Of a stretch of 64,000 nt of DNA, positions 1 to 12,578 are shown one piece after another (positions within the stretch are counted from its first letter, which is position 1; each line of letters begins with the position of its first letter). The position numbers were made by a program, and so were the translations under genes. The stretch spans positions 372,001-436,000 of the forward strand of contig BLAL01000068.1 in assembly GCA_015698045.1 (NCBI GenBank). The letters are read 5' to 3'. The notes beneath the pieces are model-generated. The model saw only the letters and a list, made by a program, of their open reading frames with translations. It did not search any database and had not been told where the DNA came from. The DNA is from Rhizophagus clarus. Its lineage: Eukaryota > Glomeromycota > Glomeromycetes > Glomerales > Glomeraceae.

Positions 1-1779
1 TAGTTTAAGCAAAATAGTAGAAGCTTATTGTAAAAACAACTGAGTTTATATTTAAAATATAAAAAGTTTAAAATACCCATCACTTTATTTTTACGGAAGA
101 TTCTTCTACAACCCAATCAGTTCTACATAATATTTAAAGATATGTTAATTAATTAGAAATTTTCTCATAAAAGATGCACGATATTATACAAACAATAACA
201 AGTATATAAACAGCAAACTACAAGAAATCTATTTAATATCGTTTCTTTAAATTTTTTTTTTGAAAAAATACATTTAAATTTAGACCATTAGTAAAGTATG
301 GAACCTTTCTTATAATATCATTATTTATAAGTATTTTCGTATCATTAATACTTTTTCGTTGTCTCTCAACAGATTAAAAAGATATTAGTACCTACAGTGT
401 CGTTCTAGCACTAATCCAAGAATGCCGTGTATTTCAAAATGTGGTCTGTTATCTAAAGTATTTAATATCAAAGTCAAACAGGAAATTTTTGACAAAAAGG
501 CTTGTGTATTACAGTATACAGTATATATTAAAGAGGTAGAGTCTGTTTATTGGAATAAAGAAATATTTATCTCATGCTGATGATAGACAAAGCGTCAAGA
601 AATGGTTTCCCGAATTATTTTGATAGCTGATAGGCTTTTGAGTATTGCATATGATATCAAAAAAAAAAAAAAAATCAAGAACTTACGAAATAGCTTTTTC
701 CTGTTTAATTAAAAAGAAAATTCAGTAGTGCAAATCTCTAAATAAATACTATTTTATCAAGACCCTTATTTTGTTATTTATTTAATTGATGGCTTTGTAC
801 ATCAGAAGTATGATAGGTATTTTAATTTTTGATCATTTTTTATAGGCCTGTATTAATCAGAATTGAGTTGGCTGATCACCGATCAAGTTTCTGGTTTTGA
901 TCATATGTTTGGATTGGTTAATAGATTTGTGATCAAAAATCCAAATTTTAATTAGTCGTGACACTTAAATTTGCAATATTTTTTTTTTGTTTTTTATTTC
1001 TTTTATAGTTTTTACTTGACTTATTTCTTTTTTTTAAAAAAAAAAATTTAGATTTTCAAATTTAAACTTCAGAATTTTATTTTAAAAACTTACTAGAATG
1101 TAAATCAATAAGAATAAAAAAAAAAAATGGTTATTTGAAAAAAAATGAAAACACACACATTTACGCGTACTTTAATACTAAATAAAACTTACCAAAAGAA
1201 AAAATATATATATTTATTTATTCAAGAAATTAATAATTTTTTTATAGGACTGATATATACTTGACTGATATTGATATTATATACAGTAAGACCGCATAGT
1301 AGATAGGAATGACTTTCATAAACTGTAATCCAGTCCAAGACCATGGACCAATAAAACTGGTGTTACCTCTCAGTACATCGAAAAGGTAACTATGATTAGC
1401 ATGAAGGGAGTTAGGTACATTTAACTATGTGTGTAAACCAATCAACAAGACATGCTAGTAAAGTTTATTAATTAAAAGGGTCAGTTCTTTATTTATTATT
1501 TATGGACTTCTCAAAAGTTCTCTAAAGTTATCTTGTCTCTCTAAAGTTCTTTAAAGGAAAATACAGGAGATATTTATACAACGTCCACTACATTTAACAA
1601 TATAATAAATATAATAACTTTATAATAAATTTACTTGATAAAATAAATAGAATAAATAAATAAAATATAATAAATAAAAATAATAAATCAAATATATCAA
1701 TTATATCAAATATATTAAATATATTAAATATAGTGAAAATATGAAAAATAGTAACTTAGACAGCTAAAGCATCCTATAA
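1..1779. other. intergenic AT-rich DNA
   Basis: I see no credible gene here. The stretch is AT-rich with homopolymer A and T runs, for example near 660 and 1030-1130, and short GATCA-rich sequence near 870-935. Between about 1600 and 1740 it becomes a simple-sequence-like string of ATAAATA and TATATCAAATAT steps. Confidence 0.6.
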
Positions 1780-2123
1780 AATTTAAGGCGCAGGTCCCTC
1801 ATTAATCACATGATCCGCTGCGATTTCAAGAGTAACAGTTTCCTTCTCTAATCTTCAAGTTTCACTGACAAAGATCATTTTATTTCTTATTTCAATTGCT
1901 TGAGCATGAGTTAATTCCTTAGCATTTGAACTGTAATAAACTGAGTGTTCTTTATCTGATTAGGAAAGTGTTCCAATATGTCAAAAGTTTGTTTTACCAT
2001 AGTATTGTAGTGTTGTATTAATTCCTTTTTGAATTTTAAGTGTTCAGCAGGACTTGATAATTGATCTAAATGTTGTCCTAGGTAAAAGAATTTACTAATG
2101 ACAGAAGTCAATCTTTTTGTCAT
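1780..2123 (-). pseudogene. decayed gene fragment, unidentified
   Basis: An open frame from 2123 to 1911 codes about 70 residues of soluble, helical-looking protein (for example SSPAEHLKFKKELIQHYNTM). After it, the likely continuation switches frame: a second stretch reading NAKELTHAQAIEIRNKMIFV, then after a stop LEKETVTLEIAADHVINEG, ends near 1780. Amino-acid composition is coding-like across all three pieces, so I read this as one gene tail broken by a frameshift and a stop. I do not recognise the family. An alternative is a small gene with unseen introns. Confidence 0.35.
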
Positions 2124-3640
2124 ATTGCTCTCTGTAATATTCTCTAAGTTATATTAAAATTTTCCTTAAAATTATCATCTTTTATAAGCAAATTCATTTC
2201 CATTGTGTTTATTGAAGGTCAAATAAAATTATTACAAGATCCATTTAAATAATTCCAGCAAAAATATTGATCCTGATTGGATAATGAATAATTGCCTAGA
2301 TTAAATATTACATCATGTTACACATAAGACATAATTTTACTCACCAGCCCACTAGTTTATACAAAAAAAAAGTGATCATATGGAAATATGCTTTAAGGCC
2401 GTAAAAGTATATTGCTAACTATTGCGGCCTATTTGCGGGTCCTTCGATAGATTGGTAATATATTATAAAATACCAGCATGTAAGAAAATTCCATTATACA
2501 TTTAGTAATATTCTCTTAAAACAGTTTATTTTTGATGTCATCATATCAACAAAATTATTGCTTATCTTAATTTGATAGATAATACATGATAGTCAAAATA
2601 TTAAGGAGAAAAAAATTGTGCAGTAAGATTACATAAAGGATTTTATAGTACTTATACTTTATATATTATCAGTTATCAATATCAGAATGTCAACCTTAAA
2701 TTTTAAATAATATTGGTGGTCAATCTCTTAATTGGATGAATAACAAAAATAAATATGAGAGGTATCAACATGTTGTTAATTTCGAATAATGATTTTTTTC
2801 AGCTTTTATAATAAAAGATGATAAATAAATCTGCATTAATAATAATATCAGAAGTGACTTTTCATTCAACAGTAATAGCAAAAATGCACTAAACCACTAA
2901 AGTTATATTCATTTTTGCAGAAAATATGTCAAAATTAATGATATACTCTGAATAATAAATTTCAGAAAAAATTTGAAATCTACTAAGAAATCTAAATCAA
3001 TTGTCAAAAAAACTTCTTTCCACCAATCACTCAGCACCTTTGTGTCACAATTAAATTCTTGGTTTTTCTTACAGAACTTAAAATATTATATAAATTTTAC
3101 AAACTATATCAAATACAATACAATAAATAAAGCATTTTACTGAAATATCATTAGTTATTGTTATAATATACCATTTTTAATTATTATTATATTCAAACAT
3201 AAATTATGTTAAACACTTCAGAATAACTTTTTCAGTGCATCCAAATTTTTGTGTTGATTATTAAGACCTATACATTAGGGAGCTTGAAAAATTCATACTC
3301 CATTTATTATAAGATAAAATCCATATAATATTAAGAAGCAAAATTATAACAAATATGGAAATCCTAAATGAGCTGTAATAAAATAGTTATTAAAGTAAAA
3401 GAATATTTAATAATTATAATATATTAAATTTCTTTCTATTTATACTTTTACCAGTGTTAATTTCTTTTTTTAAAAGTTTAATGTGTTTTCACTAGATAAT
3501 TCAGTTTACATTTGAAAAGCATCACCTCCACTCACTGTCTCCTATTGAGTTTTCTCACTTCTGCCTCTGCTTCTCCCATTTCCCCACAGCCACTGGCGTT
3601 CTACCCTCCTCATCCATCTCCATCTCGACCTTTTTCAACA
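2124..3640. other. intergenic AT-rich DNA
   Basis: No gene, RNA or clear repeat is visible to me here. The pyrimidine-rich stretch from about 3500 to 3700 is the complement of the decayed coiled-coil gene that starts next to it. Confidence 0.55.
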
Positions 3641-3647
3641 CCTTCTT

Positions 3648-4200
3648 TCAAATTTCCCATAAACCACTTTCCTCCCCTATTGTTTCTTCTCCTAATTCAA
3701 ATAGAAAATCCAGTTTCTTTAATTTCTCAATATTTTTACTTTTTTCATTATACTTGTCCTCATATAACTGCCGGTTGTCTGTAGCCCTTTCACAGTTATT
3801 GTTGAGCATGTTAATCATCTGATCCTGTTTGTGAATCTCTTTATTTTTATTTTTAAGTTTGTTTTCCAATTGTTCAATTTTTTTTCTTTGATGGTAAAGA
3901 TGAGCACCTCCCCAGGCATTTTTTTGCCCATTGGAACGCCTTTTTTCATCCGAATCTCTAATTCAGAATCAGTTTGAATTTTAACAGAGGATTTGGATGC
4001 ATTATTCTTATGTATAAAAAAACGTCGAAGGGGTGTTTGAGTATCAAATCGTTGATATGTTCTTCTTTAGAAGAGGAAGATTCATCTGAAGAGTCTTTAC
4101 TAACAAACACACTTGGAGACTTTGTTTTTGTTTTCAATAATATTCTCATTCTCCCGATAATCAAGATATTGTTGAGCCTTTGGTTTTTAAATTCTGAGAT
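3648..4200 (-). pseudogene. decayed coiled-coil protein gene
   Basis: Read on the minus strand, 3960 to 3648 is open and codes a lysine/glutamate-rich heptad-like segment (IEQLENKLKNKNKEIHKQDQ, then DNRQLYEDKYNEKSKNIEKL), a probable coiled coil. Immediately upstream the coding signal shifts frame: 4164 to 3958 gives a Ser/Asp-rich acidic stretch (KDSSDESSSSKEEHINDL) that ends in a stop, while the neighbouring frame continues with SKSSVKIQTDSELEI. At least two frameshifts are therefore needed to join the parts. There is no start codon for the main frame. Function is unknown. It could also be exons of a live gene with introns I cannot place, but no good GT..AG pair joins the frames. Confidence 0.4.
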
Positions 4201-4291
4201 TTCAGTGCCAAAGAAAGACTTTTTCAGTTTTTTTTATTTTTTTTCCTTAAGTTTGTTTTTTAGAACTACTAGTAGTCAAGATTTGTTGTGA

Positions 4292-7200
4292 AAAACTTAC
4301 TTTAGTTATTGTTAAAAATTCTTTTTTTGTAAAATGTGATGCATAAAGATTTCAGCAGTCATGGGAAAAAAAAGAAAGGAGCCTTAGTTTTTTTTTTTAT
4401 TGTAATTTTTAAAAAATATCAAAAATTTTCAAAGGTCTCCCAATCCCATAATTTAGATATTTAATTTAAATTTAGGATGAATTTAGTAACCAACACATGT
4501 ATCTATTTTTGACTGTTAAAGTAACTGTAATTACAATTAATTATATTATAATTCTAAATTATACATGTATTTCTTTTAATGTCTTATTTGATATTTCTAA
4601 ATCCCTTTCATCCATGAAATAATAAATTATGGAAATGGAATTAATTAAAAAATTAATAGAATATAGAGTTGTAAACTTTTGTATTTTATGATGTTTTGGA
4701 CAAGTATACGGATTATTGTTGTATATGTCTAATAAAAGATTGTCAAGTTTGATGTCCTGATAATCTTTTAAACCTATCCAAAACCTTGTTGGATGTTCCG
4801 TATATAGTATAATATTCAGTAAAACATAGTGATTTGTTTTTCAAGATCAGGATGTTTATAAAATAAGAAAAAATAAAATTATAAATTTAATGGAAAGTGT
4901 ATTATAATCACTTTTACCCAATCGGCAATTACAACTCTAGTACTAAAATAAAACATCATATTTTCCGAGCTTATAACAGTATATATGTAACATACAACTA
5001 TAAATGAAAATGATTATAAATCATTATCTTATTATACAATATCACATTAAACACCAGGACATTGCTCTTTCCTATTCAATCTTGTTTCATCATGTATAAT
5101 CTCTGTAAAATGCTCCAAAATACATTTTTTTTGGTCGACCCTTATTTCTTTCATAACCTTCACGCATCTAATTAGATAAAAATGCATGCAAGTCACATGA
5201 TAATGTGAAATAATGCATAAATGGAATCATCTGGAATAATAATGAAAATACTTAAATGTAGTATAGCTCTTTTTTATTAACCTTAAGTATTAGGATAATA
5301 AGAGTCATGTAAATAGTTTCTTATAATTTTTATTATCTTGATTATGTAGTAAAATTTTTGTTTATGCTTGTTTCAGAAAAAATATCTCCAGAAGAGTTTG
5401 AATAAGTTTAAACATATTTTCAAATAACATATTTAATATTCATAAGTAAAACTTTTGAAATATTCAAGCAGATAAAAGGAGAAAGGAAAAATAGATGATC
5501 AATGTACACATTAATAAATTTTGGTCTTATTTATGTTGATTCTTTAAAAATCAGGAACTTTGCCACATAATGTCAAAGCCTAAATTATAGCCACAAAATC
5601 ACAACTCAGCCGTTTCAGGGATGTAAAATATCATGTGTCAAAATTTCGAATAAAAAAAAATTACAACGTTTATTAAAAACAATGATTATATTTAAACGAA
5701 CGAGAATAAATAGAAAAAAATTTATTTTTTTATCATAAATACTTTGTATCATGCATAACTTCAATTAGAATGAGACATAAATTTTACATTTGTATAATCT
5801 TAAAATGGACTCCAAAAATAATGAAAGTTTTTATGATAAAAGAGCTAATTATAATTTATACAATTACAGCGTTTGCAAAATATCTTGCAAAATTAACTTG
5901 TTAATGCAGTCCAGCAGAATATTTACTAGTATTAAAACATATGAATAAACTTTCAAAAAAGGAATGCAATTATTACAAAGTCAATACTCAACTGACAAAT
6001 TCCACAGATTATGTATTAAATTTGATTGTTTTTTCACAATGGCCCTTCAATTTTACTTTGTCTTAAAGTCAAATCTCAAAAGCCTCTTCCTATTTTGCAT
6101 TAATTCACTTAAATTCTTGTTGAAAATCAGGAATAATACTTATATTAAGTTTTCAGAATTAAGTAGCAAGCTTAGAGAATAAAAAAAAATGAGACATTCA
6201 TGCAGCAAGCTTTGTCAGGCTTATTCCTGTGGCTTAGTTATGTCCAGATTTGAACTATTCATGTGTCATGAACTATATTATAGTAAATTGTATGTTCTAA
6301 TAATAGAAATATATGTAAAATTTTATAATTTAAAGTGGACAACTTGTTTGATAAATTTTAATTCAAATCCGCAAGGCCTTTGAGGGCATTAAAAGTTTAA
6401 GGAAATAATGCAGCTACCAACATTTTAGAGATTAGTAATTAAATAGTTTAAACTTTCTTGAATAGACTACAATAAACTTGAATATCACGGAATGAAATAG
6501 GAGCAATCGAACCACTTATAAAATTCGCTAAGGTGGTCGTTTTTATAAGCATATCATGTAGAGCACCATTATATTGTATTTTTTGCTTATTTAACAAAAA
6601 TAGAGTGAAATAGTTCATAAAGAGAAAAATTTGTCTCGATTTTTTAATGTGATTTTTTATGTAATACTAATTGTTAAGGGTTACATATACTCAAAAAAAA
6701 AAAGATAATGCTTATCGTTATTAAATAATTAAAGTTCCCTTTTATTGAACGCCAGACCCAAAGATCACCTCTAAGGACTTAAACTGTATCATATGGTAAA
6801 AAAAAAAAAAAAAAAAATGCTGTTAGTTGAAATTTGAGCAATGAAATTTTTTCATCTATTCTCAAACACTTGAAGAAATCATTATAATTTTTCTCTTCGA
6901 TATTGTATAGTTGCAGTAAGCTCTGATTTTTTTTTACTTTTAAAATCTAGTTAGAGCAATAATTTTTACAAATAAACTTATAATTGGCGCGTCCAATCAT
7001 ATACGCCACGCTACATCATTTGTTATGCTCAAAAAAAGAAAGAAAAAAAAATTGGGAATTTGAAGCGAAAAGTTAAAAAAAAAAATCACGTATTGATTAA
7101 AACTGTAACATTTTGCAATCACTAGTCAGTGTTAAATATTTAACGGAATATTTAATAGTAATAAAAGATTTTATACGTTAAAATTCATATTTCACTATGT

Positions 7201-7359
7201 ACTTAACTATGTACTTGTCAAACTATTCTAATTATGTTCAACTACCTACGAGTTCTACATAATTTTTCTATATGTATATTATATAATTGTAATGAAGGCT
7301 AATCTTGGCGTTCTTTTTACTTCAGAGTATTTATTATTACCATATTTATATCCATGTCT
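4292..7359. other. intergenic AT-rich DNA
   Basis: Long AT-rich stretch with A and T runs (A18 near 6799) and no convincing gene. Open frames near 5964-6383 have the Phe/Leu/Ser/Tyr-rich composition expected of random AT-rich sequence and no recognisable motif. Confidence 0.55.
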
Positions 7360-8410
7360 CTAAAGAACTGACTTTATATTTTTATTTAGTACGTTGATTT
7401 CCATTCGTCTTAATTTCTCTTCCACCTTGCTCCTTTCTCCTTTGGTTTCTTTTAATTGTTGCTTTTTCTTATCTGCTGATAAAAAACTAATAAGATGTTT
7501 ACATTTTCCAAATAATATCCATATTGTATTCAACCCTTTCCTAATACTCAGTTGAAGAGTATGAGCGGCACAAGGAATTCTTTCATCAATTCTCAAATTA
7601 TTACGTTCTTTTTTTTATATTAGAACCATTGTCAGTTATAATCGCAATAATTTGTAAATAAATCGAATGAATGATCGTATATTTCAAATGCACTATGTGG
7701 ATATGGTAATTCTTCTATACTCGGATGTGCTTCAAATTTAGGTGTTAACCAGTGAGTGTCACGCCTAAATAAGGTAAGTTTGCTAGCAAACTTCAAGCAT
7801 CTATTGCTAGAAATTGTATAAATTGACTTTTAAGTGTATCTTTTCCTGTTTCATATGCTGCAAAAATTAGATCCTTAAAAGTTTTATAACATAGAATTTT
7901 ATACAGTTTATCAAATCAAATTATCTTTTACAATACTTAAAGGCTGTACTGTACCAATGACAAAACCAATGACATTTTCTTGTTTAAAAATGAATAAATG
8001 TCATCAGATTTTTTAAGCATTTCTAATCTTCTTCCTGATATCTTATTGCATATGTTTTCATTGAACTTGGAGAACCACACAATGTAGGCATTTTTTCACA
8101 ACCATTAATCTGACAAATAGTTATAAAATTATCTTCATTAAGTTTAAATAATTTCCAAACTTAGCTAGTTTTGGGCTTTATGATTCTAGATGGAGGTTTT
8201 CTTTCTTTCTTCAATAATTATTGTTATTTGATTTCTACGTTAACATCAATAATTATACTAAGATCAGATACACTATATACTAATTTCTTGTTTTGCTATA
8301 AAACTTTTTTCTAATAAAATTCCTGTTTCATAAAAATAACTAAAGTTATTTTCGCTTTCACCTGTAGTCTCTTGTACTAACCTCTTTTCCTTTCTGCTGC
8401 TGCTTCTACT
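7360..8410 (-). pseudogene. BED-finger hAT-type transposase, decayed
   Basis: Minus-strand remnant of a hAT-superfamily DNA transposase. Upstream (about 8240-8060) is a BED-like zinc-finger region: SRIIKPKTS, VWKLFKLNEDNF, ITICQINGCEK and SSMKTYAIRYQ, in the order expected of the domain but with stops between parts. About 7760-7600 gives the RNase H-fold catalytic neighbourhood, including IIAIITDNGSNIK, and 7596-7360 gives RIPCAAHTLQLSIRKGLNTI followed by GKCKHLISFLSADKKKQQ. The ITDNGSN and C-AHTLQL blocks are hallmarks of hAT and related transposases. Several in-frame stops and frameshifts and the lack of a C-terminal dimerisation region show that it is dead. I did not find terminal inverted repeats for this copy. 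Confidence 0.7.
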
Positions 8411-8698
8411 TCATTGGGCATTTGATTATGTAGTCAGCGCATGAACCCATTATATTGTTTAATTAGAATTTCTATTTCCAGATTTTTAAACTATCTATTT
8501 TATCGGTTCTATTTTTGATCCTACTTACCGCCTATATCTATCTCATTGCATATTCTTTAATTCCTTCCTATCATTCTATACTCGATTCTATAACTATTTC
8601 TAATTATGCTATTTTCTTTAATCATCTATTGTTTGGTTTTACCCACTATTTCTTCTTCCTGTATAATCTTACTTCTCTCGTGGAATTTATCTTTTTCG

Positions 8699-8911
8699 TT
8701 ATAATTTATCGACCCATTCGTTCATTACTGCCCTACACCCTTCGATCCAATTGTCTTTTCTGGATCTTTCCCTGATGTCCTCGTACAATTTATGCATTAG
8801 TCTAAGTTCCTTTTCTTTCTTGCCTATTATTACGGATAGCTTTTTTGGAATAAAACCTTTGATTATATCGTGTATGATTTTCCCCTTTCTTATTTCTTCA
8901 ATTCTTTTCCA
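8699..8911 (-). pseudogene. coding remnant, possibly retroelement linker
   Basis: A minus-strand frame is open for about 70 codons and ends at a TAA at 8701-8699. It is charged and coding-like, with blocks such as KRIEEIRKGKIIHDIIKGFI and SRKDNWIEGCRAVMNEWVDKL, and it has no start codon at its beginning. It resembles the linker sequence of non-LTR retroelement proteins only in general character, so the family is an inference. It abuts the hAT relic and may be a separate nested fragment. Confidence 0.3.
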
Positions 8912-9778
8912 TTAGCGCTATCATCTCTGTGATGTTATTTCCTATCTTCTAATTTTTTAACTTCCTCTCTATTTATTATTAATATTATTTATATTTTTTT
9001 CTCACAATCTAAATTTTTTTTTTCTTACATCTCATGCAAGAAAAAAAATATATTTAGAAAACGACAGAATATAAGAATAAATTACTAGATAAAAATAACC
9101 TTCCTCACAATAGAACATATTTCTAAAAAATAAATAAATAAATAAAATTATAATTCATACGTTAATTCGATTTAAATAAAAAAAGAAAATTATAATAAAA
9201 CTCTAATAAACTTCATTTCTAATTTATTGTATCATATACTTGGCGTTCTAAAAATATAAAAATAATCGGCGTTCACAATACTGTAAATCGGTTTACATTT
9301 CGTGAAATTTGTCCATTGATAATTGGAGGATTTTATTGTAGCAATCATTTCTAATTTTAGAAGGTGTCGAGTTTTCATTTTGAAATGGAGAATAAGGTTT
9401 GTATTAAAAAGGGGAATAATGGGCTTTCTGCTCTGATGATATTTAATCTAATTCTTCCACTTTTCCCGCTTTTCGCAGAGAGTCGAAAAGGAAAAAAATA
9501 GTATTTTAATACATCGAAAAGGTATTTACGATCGCCGTGTCTATTATTTATTTCGTACGACGAAACAATTTTTTGTTTGCATGTATTGTCATGTGATTAA
9601 ACGAGTTTAACCCATTTTTGGATAGGTCAATAATTTTTTTTTCTTTTTTCTTATAAATTCTTTTAAAACGATTAATAAGTTACATTTTTTTTAATAATAA
9701 GAAATAATTTTCTTTTTTCTTTCATAAATTATTAACATAATCTACGTATTAATCTACCAAAATTTAAACAAATATTAT
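8912..9778. other. intergenic DNA upstream of small gene
   Basis: AT-rich, with no gene seen. The 300 bases before the next start codon contain no clear TATA box. Confidence 0.45.
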
Positions 9779-10060
9779 ATGATGATCAAATCATCACAAA
9801 TACGAATTTTTTTAATTATTTTTTTGCTTTCAAACCTAACGCAAATTACCTATTCAGTCCCAGCTCGAAAATGGGATTTTTGGAACTATTCAAATAATGG
9901 TCGAAATAGATCCTGTGGAAATTATTGTATTCTCACTTTCTCTATAATAGGATTTATAGTTTTATTAATCATATGTGTGACTTTGATCTATTATCGCTAT
10001 AGAAAAGGTATAAAAGCTAGAAGGAGTGATAGTATGTCAGATATTTACGTTGCGTATTAA
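9779..10060 (+). CDS. small single-pass membrane protein with signal peptide
   Basis: A 93-residue single-exon protein. Residues 1-26 look like a cleavable signal peptide (basic start, then FLIIFLLSNL, with a break near TYS). The short outer segment (27-49) is rich in Trp, Asn and Arg and contains Cys46 and Cys50. Residues 51-72 form a strongly hydrophobic helix, followed by a basic YYRYRKGIKARR stop-transfer segment and a short Ser/Asp tail. The layout predicts a type I plasma-membrane or secretory-pathway protein with a tiny ectodomain. I do not recognise a family and no partner gene is nearby. The order signal peptide, helix, basic anchor argues against a chance ORF. Confidence 0.6.
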   Translation: MMIKSSQIRIFLIIFLLSNLTQITYSVPARKWDFWNYSNNGRNRSCGNYCILTFSIIGFIVLLIICVTLIYYRYRKGIKARRSDSMSDIYVAY

Positions 10061-12578
10061 CGGTAATAGTAAATTATTATTATTATTATTTTTTTTTTTT
10101 TTTCTAATTTTGATTCACTATAACGGAAAGTAACATTTAATAATATGCAGAATATTAAAAATCTTTCGTTAATTTTTTTATTATATCATTTGTTATATTT
10201 AGAATAAATAATTAACATCTGCTTTTCAAATTTTTATTTGTACGATTTTTGTATTAGCGTTTGATATATTTAATAATAACAAGTTCATATAGAGATTTTT
10301 AATACCTTAGTAGATTAAATGATGAGATCATTATGTTTGTATGTTAACACAATATTCTTATACAAAACGATTCAATCTATTTAACTTTATAACAAAATTT
10401 TTTAATAGTTTTTTAAAAAATTTTTATTGGCTGAAAAAATCAAATAAAGTGAAAACCTATTATATTCAAATATTAAAGTGAAATTGTTGGTTGAATACCA
10501 AAATCTATCTAATAATCCTAGAAATAAAAAAAATACAATAATAAATTATTTACTACTATATTAACAAAACATTAAACCAATCCAAAAATATCAAATAAAA
10601 TCGTCATATCAATCAATATGATTATGTTATGCACAATATCAGCTCAAATACTAATTAATAATGTTCACTTTTAGCAAATGTTCATATTTCCATATTAATA
10701 CACAATTATTTACTTATTTATTATTTTTTAAATGTACTTCCATATTATTCATGATTAATAATTATATGCCTAATTGTAATCATAATATCTGATATTTATA
10801 TCGTAAACTATATAATTTAAAATTCTGGCTGAAGACGACAATAACATCAAGAATTATGAAAAATAGAATGCATTTGTGACGATTTTTAATTACAATAAAA
10901 TTTTAAATTATAATTAAACATATAAGTAAATATATTTTAAAAAAAAAAATAATACAAGTATTATTCTAAGAAATGTGATACTGTAAACCTAATATTTCAC
11001 CTAATCCTAAAGGATTTAATTAATGATTTATATATTGATCAATGAAGTAGATATAAAAGGTAACGTGGGTAAAGTAAAAATTCTAGTGTTGTAACCATAA
11101 TAATGCTCCATTGTAAATTTATAAACACGAGAATAAGAACTCTGGTTAAGAGAGTAGTTGTAATTTTATTTTTATCTGAAGTAGCTCATGTACATAATAT
11201 ATACATATAGTAGAAAATTTTAAGACTATTGTATGTCTAGAAAATGCTAGTGTCTACCCTGCTGAAGGTAAAAAGAAACCTAAGGCTTAAATTACTAGCT
11301 ACAAAAATAACACAAGATACAAAAGGACAAGGTTGTATAAAATTAGAAGAAAACATTCAATCAAAAAAAGCAAATAATTTTATAATATTATCAATTTCGC
11401 AACAATCTTCATTTCGATGTAAACGCCATATGCCCGAATGTAGAAAGTTAACTTTCGGGTGTAAGCCAATGGATCAATATTACAAGAATTAGGACGGAGT
11501 GAGGTTGTAAGAAGGGTCAGCTGAATTCAATGCTGTCTTATATCATGATTCCTTTCGTACTTTTAAACTCTTTTGTAGCTTAAGACGGATTTCCGAAGAT
11601 AATTGAAAAAGACAATAAAAGCGTGATCGTGTTTTATTTGTCATTAATAAACATATAAAAAAGGAAAGATTAAATCAAGCGGAATAAAATTGTGAATAGA
11701 TAACGCAATAGAGTGAAAAATTCTAATGTAGTATAATTTTGAAAATAATAAATCACGAGCAATTATTTCAGAACTAGAATTTATTTATAACTTATATATT
11801 GTTACTCAAAAATTTATACATAAAAAGAAATTTATAACAATATGAACAATAAATTATTGTTTCAACAAATTGTAAAATGGTGTAAATTCATGTATAACGA
11901 ACAAAACATAAAAAGAAAAAGGGTAATCCTTAAACACGGGAACTAATTATTGAAGAGGTGAACGGCGTACGGAAGTACGATGTACTGTTGGGACCAAAAG
12001 TGACAAAATTATGAAAATCGTTCCCAACGGTACATTGTAACGGAAGGTGGAAAAAAGCGTAAACATTTTAATCTGCGGAATATGCATCTTGGGGGTTCCA
12101 TCCCCAAGCACAATATTTTATATTATATTTCGAATAAATTTATCCATGACAGATTAAGAAAACATGGTCAATATTATCCGATTTTAAATTTAGAGATAGT
12201 TATTCATTCTAAACATTTATATTCCTCAAGCATTGATTCATCCACAATGAAAGTAGAGGATTTTTATTAAAAATTAAAAAAAAAAAAAAAGGTTTTTTTT
12301 TTGAAAATTTTTTTCGTTTTCTTTTTATTTTTATTAGGAAGAAAAAAATAATTTTTTTCAATGATAGTATCGACAAACATTAAAAGTTACACGTGATTTG
12401 TTGTATTTTCGATGGTACAAATTTAACCAAAAAAGAAAATAGCCATACAATTAGTGCATGATTAACATCATGGATCTACCATAAAAAGAGATTTCGTAAT
12501 TATTTGTTGGGTCGGTTATTTTTTTTTTAAATGACCAAAGACCAAATCATTTTTTTATTAATGATTATCTAATTAATC
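10061..12578. other. intergenic AT-rich DNA with inverted repeats
   Basis: No gene that I trust. The ORF at 11244-11492 has no recognisable domain and contains a 14-base palindrome, GAAAGTTAACTTTC, near 11444. A further inverted repeat lies at 11977-12038 and a short hairpin CTTGGGG...CCCCAAG near 12088-12108; both may be remains of small elements. The last 200 bases before the peptidase gene show no clear TATA box. Confidence 0.5.
11977..12038. repeat. imperfect inverted repeat (stem-loop)
   Basis: The arms ACGATGTACTGTTGGGA and TCCCAACGGTACATTGT pair at 15 of 17 positions around a loop of about 28 bases. It is not part of a gene I can see. It could be the core of a miniature element or a structured RNA; neither is shown. 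Confidence 0.5.

Noticed and set aside
3512..3784. Plus-strand ORF with Ser/Pro/Phe-rich protein
   Set aside because: It is the complement of the coiled-coil relic; the Lys/Glu-rich minus-strand reading is the coding-like one.
8515..8775. Plus-strand hydrophobic ORF
   Set aside because: Complement of a charged coding remnant; Phe/Ile/Leu-rich composition is what antisense AT-rich coding gives.
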